From the NCBI RefSeq assembly GCF_000019165.1, contig NC_010337.2, positions 1,047,001-1,111,000 of the forward strand: a DNA stretch of 64,000 nucleotides, given 5' to 3'. A program made the position numbers and the translations under genes. Origin of the DNA: Heliomicrobium modesticaldum Ice1. GTDB lineage: Bacteria; Bacillota; Desulfitobacteriia; Heliobacteriales; Heliobacteriaceae. Below the pieces are notes generated by a model, which searched no databases, was not told the DNA's origin, and saw nothing but the letters and a program-made list of their open reading frames with translations. This document shows, piece by piece, positions 63,686 to 64,000 of this stretch (positions are counted from its first letter, which is position 1; every line of letters begins with the position of its first letter).

Positions 63686-64000
63686 TCGTCATCCTTTCCC
63701 AGGTAGGCTTCGAGGACGAGCGGGTTTTGCTGCACCTCCGCCGGCGTCCCTTCAGCGATCTTTTCGCCGAAGTTGATCACGGCGACCCGGTCGGAGATCT
63801 TCATGACGACCGACATGTCATGTTCGATGAGCAGGATCGTATGCCCCTCGTCGCGGATTTTCAGGATGATCCGGTTCAGTTCTTGGCTTTCTTCGGGGTT
63901 TAGGCCGGCAGCCGGCTCATCGAGCAGGAGCAGCTTTGCGCCTGTGGCCATCGCTCGGGCGATCTCCAGCCGCCGCTGGTCACCGTAGGAGAGTTCGGCG
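63682..64000 (-). CDS. livG: Branched-chain amino-acid ABC transporter ATP-binding protein LivG (5' part beyond window)
   Basis: Only the last 105 codons are inside the window. They hold the ABC signature LSYGDQRRLEIARAMATG, Walker B LLLLDEPAAGLNPEE, the H-loop ILLIEHDMSVVM and the LivG-type ending INFGEKIAEGTPAEVQQNP. It overlaps livF, its usual partner. The permease genes are presumably further right. Confidence 0.93.
   Translation of the reverse strand, partial: AELSYGDQRRLEIARAMATGAKLLLLDEPAAGLNPEESQELNRIILKIRDEGHTILLIEHDMSVVMKISDRVAVINFGEKIAEGTPAEVQQNPLVLEAYLGKDDE

Overview
This is the replication-origin region of an endospore-forming, anaerobic-looking Firmicute (class Clostridia). The gene order rpmH-rnpA-yidD-yidC-jag-mnmE-mnmG-rsmG-parA-parB on one side of oriC and dnaA-dnaN-recF-remB-gyrB on the other is the classical Firmicute origin. 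Spore functions (a gerA-type operon, spoIIR, yyaC) show that it sporulates. Gene content and moderately high GC fit the Peptococcaceae/Heliobacteriaceae branch, but no photosynthesis gene is present, so that placement is only an inference.

1-7.2 kb: leftward genes for sulfolactate formation (comA, comB running off the left edge), a membrane-anchored polysaccharide deacetylase, a MoaD/ThiS-like sulfur carrier, and a four-gene germinant-receptor operon gerA-gerC-small 'D' protein-gerB with overlapping genes. 7.3-21.3 kb: a mobile-element island surrounding a selenocysteine tRNA gene. It holds two tandem group II introns, an IS4-type element (18-bp perfect ends, 5-bp target duplication) containing an IS3-type element, another DDE element, an AT-rich P-loop ATPase gene, and an ISL3-type element (8-bp target duplication) containing an IS1182-type element. 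21.5-31.7 kb: spoIIR, a solitary solute-binding protein, selB, a YkvI-type membrane protein, yyaC, a bactofilin, an M23 peptidase, DUF4446 and DUF554 proteins, and a class V aminotransferase.

31.7-42.7 kb: parAB flanked by seven parS sites, the tRNA-modification and membrane-insertion genes, an rpmH gene with a TTG start, and an origin with DnaA boxes on both sides of dnaA. 42.7-47.3 kb: dnaN, recF, remB, gyrB. 47.5-62.1 kb: a rightward acyl-CoA metabolism region: acyl-CoA dehydrogenase, fused isobutyryl-CoA mutase IcmF, an opposing acyl-CoA ligase, then thiolase, 3-hydroxybutyryl-CoA dehydrogenase, a second acyl-CoA dehydrogenase, crotonase, EtfB, EtfA and a membrane Fe-S oxidoreductase. Together these could interconvert acetyl-CoA, butyryl-CoA and isobutyryl-CoA and pass electrons through EtfAB to membrane quinone. 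The right end carries a nitroreductase and livF/livG of a branched-chain amino-acid ABC transporter, livG being cut by the edge.

The strongest unusual signals are the repeated invasion of the selenocysteine locus (tRNA-Sec separated from selB, its promoter region cut at -17), tandem introns next to the tRNA-Sec terminator, a large G-U-compatible hairpin/pseudoknot fold in the noncoding tail of the IS3-type element, an IS-surrounded ATPase with a coupled upstream mini-ORF, and a near-identical T-rich motif before two acyl-CoA genes.
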